The notes under the pieces are model-generated. The model ran no database searches. It worked only from the letters and a program-made list of their open reading frames with translations, and had not been told where the DNA came from. From contig DATGGA010000029.1 in the NCBI GenBank assembly GCA_035308765.1, positions 1 to 64,000 of the forward strand: a DNA stretch of 64,000 bases. Reading direction: 5' to 3'. Each line of letters starts with the position of its first letter. Position 1 is the first letter of the stretch. Of the stretch, positions 6,984-14,606 are shown in pieces. Origin of the DNA: RBG-16-66-20 sp035308765. GTDB lineage: Bacteria; Pseudomonadota; Gammaproteobacteria; Burkholderiales; SG8-39. A program made the translations under genes and the position numbers.

Positions 6984-8954
6984 ATGAAAAGCCTCTGGAA
7001 CGACGCCGAGGCCGCGGCTTTCGGCGGCCCGCTAGGCCTGCGCGTCTACACCTCCCGCCTGCTCGGCCGCGACAAGTCGCTGGTGCTGCACGGCGGCGGC
7101 AACACTTCCGTGAAGATCGGGGAAAACAACCTCTTCGGCGAAAAAGAGGAAGTGCTTTACGTCAAGGGCAGCGGCTGGGACCTGGAGACCATCGAGCCCG
7201 CGGGCTTCGCGCCGGTGAAACTCGACTACGTGCGGCGGCTGGCCGCCCTGCCATCTTTGTCGGACCCGCAGATGGTGAACGAGCTGGCGACGCATACCCT
7301 GCGCTCCGGAGCGCCGGCGCCGTCGGTGGAAACCATCCTGCACGCGATCCTGCCGCACAAATACGTGGATCACACTCATGCCGACGCGGTGCTGTCGGTG
7401 TCGAATTCTCCGGAGGGCGAAAAACGCATTCGCGACATCTACGGCGACAAGGTGGTGGTGATTCCGTACATCATGGCGGGCTTCGATCTCGCGGCCTATT
7501 GCGCCCGCGAGTTCCCGAAGCAGAAGACGAAGAACACCGTCGGCATGATGCTGCTGTCGCACGGCGTGTTCTCCTTCGCTGCCGATGCGAAGGAATCCTA
7601 CGAGCTCATGATCGAGCTCGTGTCCATGGCCGAGAAGTACCTGGCGGCGAAAAAGGCCTGGAGCGTGGGCCTGCCGTCAGCCACCGCCGGGGCGTTCAGG
7701 CGCGAGGATGCGGCGAAACTGCGCAACGATGTCTCCAGGGCGGCGGGTTTTCCGATGCTCTGCCGCTGCAACGATTCGCCGCATTTCCTGGGCTTCGCCC
7801 GCCATCCGGACGTCGCGCGCATCTCGCAGAGCGGACCGGCGACGCCGGACCACGTGATCCGCACCAAGCCGCTGCCGATGCTGGGAAAAAACGTGGCCGG
7901 GTTCGTTTCTTCCTACAGGAATTATTTCGAAAAAAACGCGAAAGCGGCCAGGGAACCCAAGACCATCCTCGACCCGGCGCCGCGCATGGCTCTGGACCCG
8001 GAGTTCGGCCTGGCCGCTTTCGGCCGCACCGCGAAGGACGTGGGCATCGTAGAAGATCTCTACGAGCATACAGTCGACGTGATCCTGCGCGCCGAGGCGC
8101 TGGGCGGCTGGAAGGCGCTGGAGGACAGGCACACCTTCGACATCGAATACTGGGACCTGGAGCAGGCCAAGCTGACGAAGGCCGGCAGCCCTCCCCCGTT
8201 CGCGGGCGAGATCGCCGTCGTCACCGGCGCCGCCTCGGGCATCGGCAAGGCCTGTGCCGAGGCCTTCCTCAGGCGCGGCGCCGCCGTGGTCGGGCTGGAT
8301 CGGAATCCCGCGGTGGAGACGCTGTGGAAGCGAGCAGACTATCTGGGTTTGGTTTGCGACCTGGCCCGGGAAAAGGAAATAGCGACGGCGATCGACAAAG
8401 CCGTCAAGCATTTCGGCGGCGTGGACATGCTGGTTCTGAATGCCGGCATCTTTCCGGCCTCGCAGGCGATCCAGGACATCGGCGCCGACATGTGGACCCG
8501 GGCCATGACGGTGAACGTGCAGGCGAACCTGCTCGTGATGCAGGCCTGCCACGCACTGCTCAAGCTCGCGCCGCGCGGCGGCCGCATCGTCGTCATCGGC
8601 TCGAAGAACGTGCCCGCGCCCGGGCCCGGCGCGGGAGCCTACTCGGCGTCGAAGGCGGCCATGAACCAGCTCGCGCGCGTGGCCGCGCTCGAATGGGGCA
8701 AGGACGGCATCCGGGTCAACAGCATCCATCCCAACGCGGTGTACGACACCGCGCTCTGGACCGACGAGGTGCTTGCCTCGCGCGCCAAGGCCTACAACCT
8801 GACCGTCGAGCAGTACAGGAAGAACAACCTGCTGAAGACGGAAGTGACTTCGAAGGACGTCGCCGAACTCGCGGCCGAAATGTGCGGCCCGCTGTTCGCC
8901 AAGACGACCGCGTCGCAGGTGCCCGTGGACGGCGGCAACGAGCGCGTGGTGTAG
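6984..8954 (+). CDS. Bifunctional class II aldolase/short-chain dehydrogenase
   Basis: The 656-residue protein is a fusion. Residues 1 to about 405 are a class II aldolase/adducin domain with KYVDHTHADAVLSVSN (HxH zinc ligands), LHGGGNTSVK for the phosphate, and LLSHGVFSFA. From about 408 an SDR domain has the NAD(P) motif VTGAASGIGKA, LNAGIF, and the catalytic YSASK with a preceding Ser in VIGSKNV. Related fusions are annotated as rhamnulose-1-phosphate aldolase/lactaldehyde dehydrogenase. Here the stop codon directly abuts the mtnA start, which suggests that the substrate is 5-methylthioribulose-1-phosphate or 5-deoxyribulose-1-phosphate, giving dihydroxyacetone phosphate plus an aldehyde handled by the dehydrogenase half. 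No rhamnose genes are nearby. The family is certain; the substrate is inferred. Confidence 0.92.
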   Translation: MKSLWNDAEAAAFGGPLGLRVYTSRLLGRDKSLVLHGGGNTSVKIGENNLFGEKEEVLYVKGSGWDLETIEPAGFAPVKLDYVRRLAALPSLSDPQMVNELATHTLRSGAPAPSVETILHAILPHKYVDHTHADAVLSVSNSPEGEKRIRDIYGDKVVVIPYIMAGFDLAAYCAREFPKQKTKNTVGMMLLSHGVFSFAADAKESYELMIELVSMAEKYLAAKKAWSVGLPSATAGAFRREDAAKLRNDVSRAAGFPMLCRCNDSPHFLGFARHPDVARISQSGPATPDHVIRTKPLPMLGKNVAGFVSSYRNYFEKNAKAAREPKTILDPAPRMALDPEFGLAAFGRTAKDVGIVEDLYEHTVDVILRAEALGGWKALEDRHTFDIEYWDLEQAKLTKAGSPPPFAGEIAVVTGAASGIGKACAEAFLRRGAAVVGLDRNPAVETLWKRADYLGLVCDLAREKEIATAIDKAVKHFGGVDMLVLNAGIFPASQAIQDIGADMWTRAMTVNVQANLLVMQACHALLKLAPRGGRIVVIGSKNVPAPGPGAGAYSASKAAMNQLARVAALEWGKDGIRVNSIHPNAVYDTALWTDEVLASRAKAYNLTVEQYRKNNLLKTEVTSKDVAELAAEMCGPLFAKTTASQVPVDGGNERVV

Positions 8955-9920
8955 GTGAAGATCGAGCCGATCCGCTGGAAGGGCGACCGGCTCGAGTTGC
9001 TCGACCAGCGCCTGCTGCCCGACCAGACCGTCTACATCAGCTGCAAAAGCGCCGCGGAAGTCGCCGCTGCGATCCGCGACATGGTGGTGCGAGGAGCGCC
9101 GGCGATCGGATGCGCAGCTGCTTTTGGTTTTGCCTTGGATAAAAAAAATAACCTGAATGAAAAAAGGGCATTTGAAACCCTGGCTGCCAGCCGCCCGACC
9201 GCAATGAATCTCTTCTGGGCCCTCGAGCGCATGAAGCGCGCGAAGAATCCGGAAGCCGAGGCGATCGCCATCTTCGAAGAGGACCTCGCCGCCAACCGGG
9301 CCATGGGCGAGCACGGCGCGAAGCTGATCCCCGACCGGGCGCGCGTGATGACCTACTGCAACACCGGGGCGCTGGCCACCAGCGGACATGGAACGGCGCT
9401 CGGGGTAATTCGTTCAGCAATGGCGAAGAAAATCTCCGTCATCGCCTGTGAAACGCGACCCTATCTCCAGGGCGCGCGCCTGACAGCCTGGGAATGTGTC
9501 CAGGAGAGAATTCCCTGCACTCTAATCACCGACAACATGGCCGGCCACCTGATGAGCAAGGGCGAAGTGGATGTCGTCATCGTCGGCGCCGACCGCATTG
9601 CCGCCAACGGCGACACCGCGAACAAGATCGGCACCTACATGCTGGCGGTGCTGGCTCGGCGCCACCGTCTGCCCTTCTACGTCGCGGCCCCCACGTCCAC
9701 CTTCGACCCGAAGATCGCCGACGGCTCGGCAGTCGAGATCGAGGAGCGCGCCGGCGACGAAGTTACCGGCTACCGCGGCATGCGCTGGGCGCCGGAAGGC
9801 GTAAAAGTGCGCAATCCCGGGTTCGACGTCACGCCCGCCGAATTGATCAGCGGAATCGTCTGCGAGAGAGGCGTGGTGCTGGGACCGGACCGCGGGCGGG
9901 TTCTGGCAATGCTGAAGTAG
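8955..9920 (+). CDS. mtnA: S-methyl-5-thioribose-1-phosphate isomerase
   Basis: MtnA converts methylthioribose-1-phosphate to methylthioribulose-1-phosphate in methylthioadenosine salvage. The 321-residue product has VRGAPAIGCAAA near residue 46, the catalytic Cys165 in IACETRPYLQG, Asp213 in VGADRIAANGDTANKIGT and the C-terminal APTSTFD. The GTG start immediately follows the stop of the aldolase/dehydrogenase gene, with no intervening base, so the two are almost certainly co-translated. No other mtn genes are adjacent, but an MTI phosphorylase lies at 50662-51411. The loop at residues 57-73 is coded by an unusually A-rich stretch with an eight-A run (9141-9148), unlike the GC-rich flanks. 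Confidence 0.95.
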   Translation: MKIEPIRWKGDRLELLDQRLLPDQTVYISCKSAAEVAAAIRDMVVRGAPAIGCAAAFGFALDKKNNLNEKRAFETLAASRPTAMNLFWALERMKRAKNPEAEAIAIFEEDLAANRAMGEHGAKLIPDRARVMTYCNTGALATSGHGTALGVIRSAMAKKISVIACETRPYLQGARLTAWECVQERIPCTLITDNMAGHLMSKGEVDVVIVGADRIAANGDTANKIGTYMLAVLARRHRLPFYVAAPTSTFDPKIADGSAVEIEERAGDEVTGYRGMRWAPEGVKVRNPGFDVTPAELISGIVCERGVVLGPDRGRVLAMLK

Positions 9921-9923
9921 GCC

Positions 9924-11255
9924 CTAGTTTGCAGACACCCGGCTGGCGGGAGCGCCGTCCACCGGCTCCTTTTCGAGCGCCTCGCCGAGCTCGATCGGGT
10001 GGCGCATCGCTTCTCGCAGCTGGTCGCTGTTCAGTTCGCCTTCCCACCGGCTAATGACGACCGTCGCGACGCCATTGCCGATAAGGTTTGTCAGTGCGCG
10101 GCACTCGCTCATGAACTTGTCTATGCCGACGAGGATCGCGAGCGCCTGGATCGGGATGTCCGGGATGATCGTCAAAGTCGCGGCGAGGGTGACGAAGCCC
10201 GCGCCGGTCACGCCGGAGGCGCCTTTCGAGGTCAGCATCGCCACCAGCAGGATCGTCAATTCCTGCCCCAGCGTCAGCGGCGTGTTGGTCGCCTGCGCGA
10301 GGAACAGCGTGGCCAGCGTCATATAGATGTTGGTCCCGTCCAGATTGAAGCTGTAGCCGACCGGGATCACGAGGCCCACGACCGGGCGCGACGCGCCCAG
10401 GCGCTCCATCTTCTGGATCATGTGCGGCAGCACAGTTTCCGAAGAACTGGTTCCGAGCACGATCAGCAGCTCGTCTTTGATATAGGCGATGAAGCGCAGG
10501 ATCGAGAATCCCGCGAGGCGCGCGATAGTGCCCAATACGACCAGCACGAACAGGAGACTGGTCGCGTAGAAGACGAGGATCAGCTGCCCCAGATTCACGA
10601 GCGCGCCGATGCCGTAGGCGCCGATGGTGAACGCCATGGCGCCGAAGGCGCCGATCGGCGCCGCCCGCACGATGATCCCGATGATGCGGAACAGCACCTT
10701 GCCGGCGGCATCGATAGCGGTCGTGATTTTTTCGCCCAGCACGCCCATGCGGGAGACCGCAAATCCGGTGAGGATCGCGATCAGGAGCACTTGCAGCAGG
10801 TCGCCCTTGGCGAAGGCGTCGACGAAGGTGTTCGGGATGATCGCGAGCAGGTGCGCGACGATGCCCTCCTCCTTCGCGCGCGTGACGTAACTCGATACCG
10901 ATCTCGGGTCGAGGCTCGCCGGGTCGATGTTGAACCCGGCGCCCGGATGAGCCAGTTCGCCGACCACCAGGCCGATCGCGAGCGCGAGCGTCGAGACCAG
11001 CTCGAAATAGACCAGCGCCTTCAGGCCGACCCGGCCGACCTTGCCCAGATCGCGCATCGAGGCGATGCCGTGCACCACGGTACAGAAGATCACCGGCGCG
11101 ATCATCATCTTGATGAGGGAAATGAAGGCATCGCCAAGGGGTTTGAGCGCGGTGCCGGTCTTGGAGAAGAAATGTCCCACGAGGACGCCGAGGACGATCG
11201 CGATCAGGACCTGCACGTACAGCACGGTGTACCAGGGCCGGCTCGTTCGGTTCAT
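9924..11255 (-). CDS. dctA: C4-dicarboxylate/proton-cation symporter, DctA family
   Basis: This is an inner-membrane transporter of 443 residues in the DAACS (glutamate/dicarboxylate symporter) family, importing succinate, fumarate, malate or a related acid. Landmarks are YVQVLIAIVLGVLVGHF at the N-terminus, the re-entrant hairpin GTSSSETVLPHM, the cation-binding GYSFNLDGTNIYM and the second hairpin TSKGASGVTGAGFV. The hydrophobicity fits eight transmembrane helices plus two hairpins. The ATG at 11255 is used because upstream sequence in frame is Arg-rich and not family-like. It follows the RraA-like aldolase gene by 35 bases on the same strand, which suggests that the imported acid or its aldol adduct feeds that enzyme. 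Confidence 0.93.
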   Translation of the reverse strand: MNRTSRPWYTVLYVQVLIAIVLGVLVGHFFSKTGTALKPLGDAFISLIKMMIAPVIFCTVVHGIASMRDLGKVGRVGLKALVYFELVSTLALAIGLVVGELAHPGAGFNIDPASLDPRSVSSYVTRAKEEGIVAHLLAIIPNTFVDAFAKGDLLQVLLIAILTGFAVSRMGVLGEKITTAIDAAGKVLFRIIGIIVRAAPIGAFGAMAFTIGAYGIGALVNLGQLILVFYATSLLFVLVVLGTIARLAGFSILRFIAYIKDELLIVLGTSSSETVLPHMIQKMERLGASRPVVGLVIPVGYSFNLDGTNIYMTLATLFLAQATNTPLTLGQELTILLVAMLTSKGASGVTGAGFVTLAATLTIIPDIPIQALAILVGIDKFMSECRALTNLIGNGVATVVISRWEGELNSDQLREAMRHPIELGEALEKEPVDGAPASRVSAN

Positions 11256-11290
11256 CGTCTTCTCCCGAAAAGACCTTCGTCGAAGTCCGT

Positions 11291-11968
11291 CTAAAGCGAC
11301 TCGTTCTTCCCCAGCACGCCGGCCGATTTCAGGCCTTCGGCGACCCAGGGCTGCGCCAGTTCGCCGCGGCCGATCGCGTTCATGCGGTCGGTTTCGGCGT
11401 CCACCTTGGCTTGCGCCGCGGCGACGATCCCGGCGGCGCTTTCGCGCGGCAACACCACCACCCCATCGGCGTCGCCGACGATCAGGTCGCCCGGATTCAC
11501 CGCGGTGCCGGCGAGGGATACCGGCCAGTTGATGCGGCCGCCCGAATTTTTCAGCGGCCCGTTCGGATTGGCGCCGGCGGCGAATATCGGGAAGTCGCCC
11601 TTCGCGCAATCTTCGGTATCCCGTACCGCGCCATCGATGACGAAGCCTGCAATGCCGGCCTTTTTCGCGTGAGCGGCCATCAGCGCGCCGGTCAGCGCGC
11701 AGGAGAGGTCGCCCTTGCCGTCCACCACGATCACGTCGCCCGGTTTCGCCAGCTGCAGCGCGGCGTGGATCATCAGGTTGTCGCCGGGGCGCACTTCCAC
11801 CGTGAACGCTGGCCCGGCGACCTTCATGGATTTTACGAGCGGTTGGATGCGGCCGCCCAGCGTGCCGCGCCGGCCGCCGACGTCGGCGAGGATGGACGCC
11901 TGGAATTTGCGCGCAGCCTCCACCAGGGCGGCGGGAACACGTTCAAAGTCTCTTTGAATGGCGGTCAT
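11291..11968 (-). CDS. RraA-fold aldolase (HMG/CHA aldolase-like)
   Basis: The 225-residue protein belongs to the RraA/class II pyruvate aldolase family, whose members cleave 4-hydroxy-4-methyl-2-oxoglutarate or 4-carboxy-4-hydroxy-2-oxoadipate to pyruvate plus a keto acid and often decarboxylate oxaloacetate. Key segments are VRPGDNLMIHAAL, GDVIVVDGKG, the metal/pyruvate site GFVIDGAVRDTED and NPGDLIVGDADGVVVLP. These aldolase landmarks argue against a pure RraA RNase E regulator. The ATG overlaps the stop of the YkuD gene (ATGA). The downstream dicarboxylate transporter supports a role in organic-acid catabolism. The exact substrate cannot be read from the sequence. Confidence 0.87.
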   Translation of the reverse strand: MTAIQRDFERVPAALVEAARKFQASILADVGGRRGTLGGRIQPLVKSMKVAGPAFTVEVRPGDNLMIHAALQLAKPGDVIVVDGKGDLSCALTGALMAAHAKKAGIAGFVIDGAVRDTEDCAKGDFPIFAAGANPNGPLKNSGGRINWPVSLAGTAVNPGDLIVGDADGVVVLPRESAAGIVAAAQAKVDAETDRMNAIGRGELAQPWVAEGLKSAGVLGKNESL

Positions 11969-12426
11969 GGCTTGATTTCCACAGGGGTATAGGGCGGCAC
12001 CAGGTCGAACAGTTCCGCGATGTCCTGGTTCCTCATTCTGATGCATCCGTGCGAACCGGGTTTGCCCATCTCCGCGAAATCATGGGTGCCGTGAATGTAG
12101 ATCACCCTGCGCATGGTATCCACGTTGCCGAGCCGGTTGAAGCCCGGTTCGCAGCCGGAGAGCCAGAGAATGCGCGTCAGCATCCAGTCCCGGCCGGGAT
12201 ACTGCGCGTGCAGTTCGGGCGTCCACACTTCGCCGGTGGGACGGCGGCGCACGAACACGGCATTCATCGGCTGGCCGGCGCCTATCCTGGCGCGCACGAT
12301 GTGCCGCCCGCGCGGCGTGCACATGCTGCCGTTCTTTTCCCCCAGCCCGTTCTTGGCGGTGGAAACGGAATAGGACTTGCCGCCGAAGACCAGCGTTTGC
12401 CCGCCGACGTCGATGTCGATATTCAT
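11965..12426 (-). CDS. L,D-transpeptidase (YkuD) family protein without signal peptide
   Basis: The 153-residue protein is essentially a bare YkuD domain. The catalytic motif IYIHGTHDF followed by GSHGCIRMRNQDIAELF gives the His and the Cys nucleophile of the SHGCIR box. Family enzymes cross-link peptidoglycan or attach proteins to it in the periplasm. The start used (MNIDIDVGG) overlaps the tadA stop by ATGA and gives no signal peptide or membrane anchor. A longer frame back to 12465 adds only a short Arg-rich stretch. The cellular site of action is therefore unclear. It lies inside a unit with tadA upstream and the RraA-like gene downstream. Confidence 0.85.
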   Translation of the reverse strand: MNIDIDVGGQTLVFGGKSYSVSTAKNGLGEKNGSMCTPRGRHIVRARIGAGQPMNAVFVRRRPTGEVWTPELHAQYPGRDWMLTRILWLSGCEPGFNRLGNVDTMRRVIYIHGTHDFAEMGKPGSHGCIRMRNQDIAELFDLVPPYTPVEIKP

Positions 12427-12833
12427 CGGCGCGAGGCGAAAAATGCGCTGAGGAGGCTGCCGCACTCCTCGGCCAGCAAGCCGCCTTCAACGGCGGTCTG
12501 CGGCTTGAGGACCGTCTTCTTCGGATCGGCGGCGCCGAATACCGTCCGCGCGATGCGCGCGTGGAACATCGCGCCCAGGCACATCTCGCAGGGCTCGAGC
12601 GTCACGTATAGCGTCGCTCCGGGAAGGCGGTAATTTTTCAACGCGCTCGAGGCGGCGCGCAGCGCCTGGATCTCGGCGTGCGCCGTCGGATCGCAGGCCG
12701 ATATCGGCCGGTTCCAGCCCTCGCCCGCGATCCTGCCGTCCATCGCGACCACGGCCCCCACCGGCACTTCGCCTTCCGACTCGGCGCGCCGCGCCAGCTC
12801 CAGCGCCCGGCGCATGAATGTTTCATCGCTCAT
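12423..12833 (-). CDS. tadA: tRNA adenosine(34) deaminase
   Basis: TadA deaminates A34 to inosine in the anticodon of tRNA-Arg(ACG), an essential wobble modification. The 136-residue product has the zinc site His52-Ala-Glu54, with Glu54 as proton shuttle, and the PCEMC box with Cys82 and Cys85. VPVGAVVAMDGRIAGEGWN and the ending SLLSAFFASRR also fit the family. Length is slightly shorter than E. coli TadA but no core element is missing. It lies eight bases after rlmJ and overlaps the YkuD gene, so rlmJ-tadA-ykuD-RraA-like form one leftward unit, with two RNA-modification genes leading it. Confidence 0.95.
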   Translation of the reverse strand: MSDETFMRRALELARRAESEGEVPVGAVVAMDGRIAGEGWNRPISACDPTAHAEIQALRAASSALKNYRLPGATLYVTLEPCEMCLGAMFHARIARTVFGAADPKKTVLKPQTAVEGGLLAEECGSLLSAFFASRR

Positions 12834-12840
12834 CCGGGGG

Positions 12841-13686
12841 TCAAGTCTGCCTGAACTTCAGTCCGAATGCCGCGTAGCTGTCCTGGCCGAGCAGCCTGAC
12901 GAGCGGCGGCATCGCCGCGCGCAGCGCCTGCTCCAGTTTCCACGGCTGGTTGAAAACGAACAGGCCGCTCCCGTGCAGGCCCAGGCCGTCCTGCGCCGCC
13001 GCCTTGACCGTGAGCGAGACGTGAAGCCAGTCGCCCCGGGCCAGTTTCTTCAGCTGGCCGGGCAGATCCTGCGACTCCTGGCGCTGTACCTGGGGATACC
13101 ACACGACATAGCTTCCCGTGGCAAAGCGCTCCAATGCGTCGTCCACGGTCTCCACGACTTTGCGGTAATCGGCCTTGTCTTCGTAGGACGGGTCGATCAG
13201 CACCAGGCCGCGGCGCGACGGCGGCGGCAGCAGCGCCTTCAGGCCGGCAAAGCCGTCGGCGGCCTTCACCGCGACCCGGCGGCCCGCGCCGTGAAAATGC
13301 ATCTGCAGAAGCTGGCCTTCGGTGGTGTGCAGTTCGAATAGATGCAAGCGATCCTCGCGCCGCATCATTTGCAGCGCGATCTGCGGCGATCCCGGGTAGT
13401 TGCGCAGCCTGCCCTCAGGATTCGCCTTCCGGACCTGGGACAGATAGCCGGCCAGGGCGGGAGGCAAATCGTTGCGATCCCACAGCCGGCCGATGCCATC
13501 CTTGAATTCGCCGAGCTTGCGCGCGTACTTGCTCTCGAGCGAATACGCCCCGGCTCCGGCATGGGTATCGACGATCCGGAGCGGCGTTTCCTTGGCACTC
13601 AGGTACGTCAGCACCTGGACCAGGACGACGTGCTTGAGCACATCGGCATGGTTGCCGGCGTGGAAGCCGTGGCGGTAGCTGAAAAT
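12841..13686 (-). CDS. rlmJ: 23S rRNA (adenine2030-N6)-methyltransferase, likely ATT start
   Basis: RlmJ methylates A2030 of 23S rRNA using SAM. The C-terminal 266 residues from a GTG at 13641 are clear (VDTHAGAGAYSLES, YPGSPQIALQMM, LVLIDPSYEDKADYR, GSYVVWYPQ). The family's conserved N-terminus FSYRHGFHAGNHADVLKH is also encoded just upstream in the same frame. An in-frame TAG at 13696-13698 leaves only GGC AGG ACC ATT before that motif. The only usable start is therefore the ATT at 13684-13686, preceded by AGGGCAGG. Starting there gives 281 residues against about 280 in E. coli. The catalytic DPPY appears as DPSY. The start is inferred; the gene family is certain. Confidence 0.92.
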   Translation of the reverse strand: MFSYRHGFHAGNHADVLKHVVLVQVLTYLSAKETPLRIVDTHAGAGAYSLESKYARKLGEFKDGIGRLWDRNDLPPALAGYLSQVRKANPEGRLRNYPGSPQIALQMMRREDRLHLFELHTTEGQLLQMHFHGAGRRVAVKAADGFAGLKALLPPPSRRGLVLIDPSYEDKADYRKVVETVDDALERFATGSYVVWYPQVQRQESQDLPGQLKKLARGDWLHVSLTVKAAAQDGLGLHGSGLFVFNQPWKLEQALRAAMPPLVRLLGQDSYAAFGLKFRQT

Positions 13687-13715
13687 GGTCCTGCCCTAGC
13701 GACCCGGGCTGCGGG

Positions 13716-14606
13716 TCACACGGTGCGCTTGAGCAGGCGAAGAATGCTGGAAAAGTCGAGGGAGCCCGCGCCACCGGCGCTATGCAAGGCGTACAGGTTG
13801 CGGGCCAACTCGCCAAGCGGAATCGAAGACCGGGTGGCCATCGCCGATTCCGCGGCGAGACCCAGGTCCTTCAGCATGAGATCGACGCCGAAGCCCCCGG
13901 AATAGCCGCGCGCCGCCGGTACATTCTCCATCACGCCGGGGTACGGGTTGTAGACCTCGAGCGCCCAGTTGCGCCCCGAACTCTTGCTCATGATCTCGGA
14001 CAGCACCTTCGCATCCAGCCCGTTTGCGGTCCCCAGCGCGAGAGCTTCCGCCAGGCCCGCCATCTGGATGCCGAGCATCATGTTGTTGCAGATCTTGGCC
14101 GTCTGCCCGGCGCCATGGCCGCCGGCATGGAAAATGTTCTTGCCCATCGCGGCAAGGACCGGGCGCGCGCGTTCCAGGGCCGGCGCATCGCCGCCGACGA
14201 TGAAGGTGAGCGTGCCGGCGGCGGCGCCCGCCGTGCCGCCCGACACGGGCGCGTCGAGCATCGCCAGCCCTCGTGCCGCCGCAGCCTGGGCCACCGCCTT
14301 CGCCGATTGCGGTGCGATAGTGCTGCAGTCAATCACAAGGGCGCCGCCTTCGATCGCGCGCAGGAGGCCGCTTTCCCCCAGATAGAGCGTTTCCACATGA
14401 ATACTCGCGGGCAGCATCGAAATGACGATTTCCGCGCCCGCAACGCAGGCCTGCGCGGTCGCGGCGGCTTTTGCGCCCGCCTGCGCGGCCTTTTCGACCG
14501 CCGGCTTGACCAGATCGAAGACGCCGAGCGTGTGTCCCGCCTTCAGCAGATTCAGCGCCATCGGCGCGCCCATGTTTCCCAGACCGATGAATGCAATGCG
14601 GCTCAT
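13716..14606 (-). CDS. mmsB: 3-hydroxyisobutyrate dehydrogenase
   Basis: It oxidises 3-hydroxyisobutyrate to methylmalonate semialdehyde with NAD+ in valine degradation. The 296-residue length is normal. The Rossmann motif IGLGNMGAPMALNL starts at residue 7, DAPVSGGTAGAAAGTLTF is the substrate loop, and the catalytic Lys is in GQTAKICNNMMLG. The C-terminal part has VDLMLKDLGLAAE. The ATG overlaps the stop of the hydrolase gene (ATGA), so it is the last gene of the leftward mmsA-ibd-hibch-mmsB operon. Related beta-hydroxyacid dehydrogenases (tartronate semialdehyde reductase) share these motifs, but the operon supports this function. Confidence 0.94.
   Translation of the reverse strand: MSRIAFIGLGNMGAPMALNLLKAGHTLGVFDLVKPAVEKAAQAGAKAAATAQACVAGAEIVISMLPASIHVETLYLGESGLLRAIEGGALVIDCSTIAPQSAKAVAQAAAARGLAMLDAPVSGGTAGAAAGTLTFIVGGDAPALERARPVLAAMGKNIFHAGGHGAGQTAKICNNMMLGIQMAGLAEALALGTANGLDAKVLSEIMSKSSGRNWALEVYNPYPGVMENVPAARGYSGGFGVDLMLKDLGLAAESAMATRSSIPLGELARNLYALHSAGGAGSLDFSSILRLLKRTV

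Noticed and set aside
6984..8954. Rhamnose catabolism as the role of the aldolase/dehydrogenase fusion
   Set aside because: No rhamnose isomerase, kinase, transporter or regulator is nearby, whereas mtnA is directly coupled. Kept only as an alternative substrate.
7499..9142. A 547-codon frame overlapping the aldolase/dehydrogenase gene in another frame
   Set aside because: Arg/Gly-rich translation with no domain; the overlapping frame has complete aldolase and SDR motifs.
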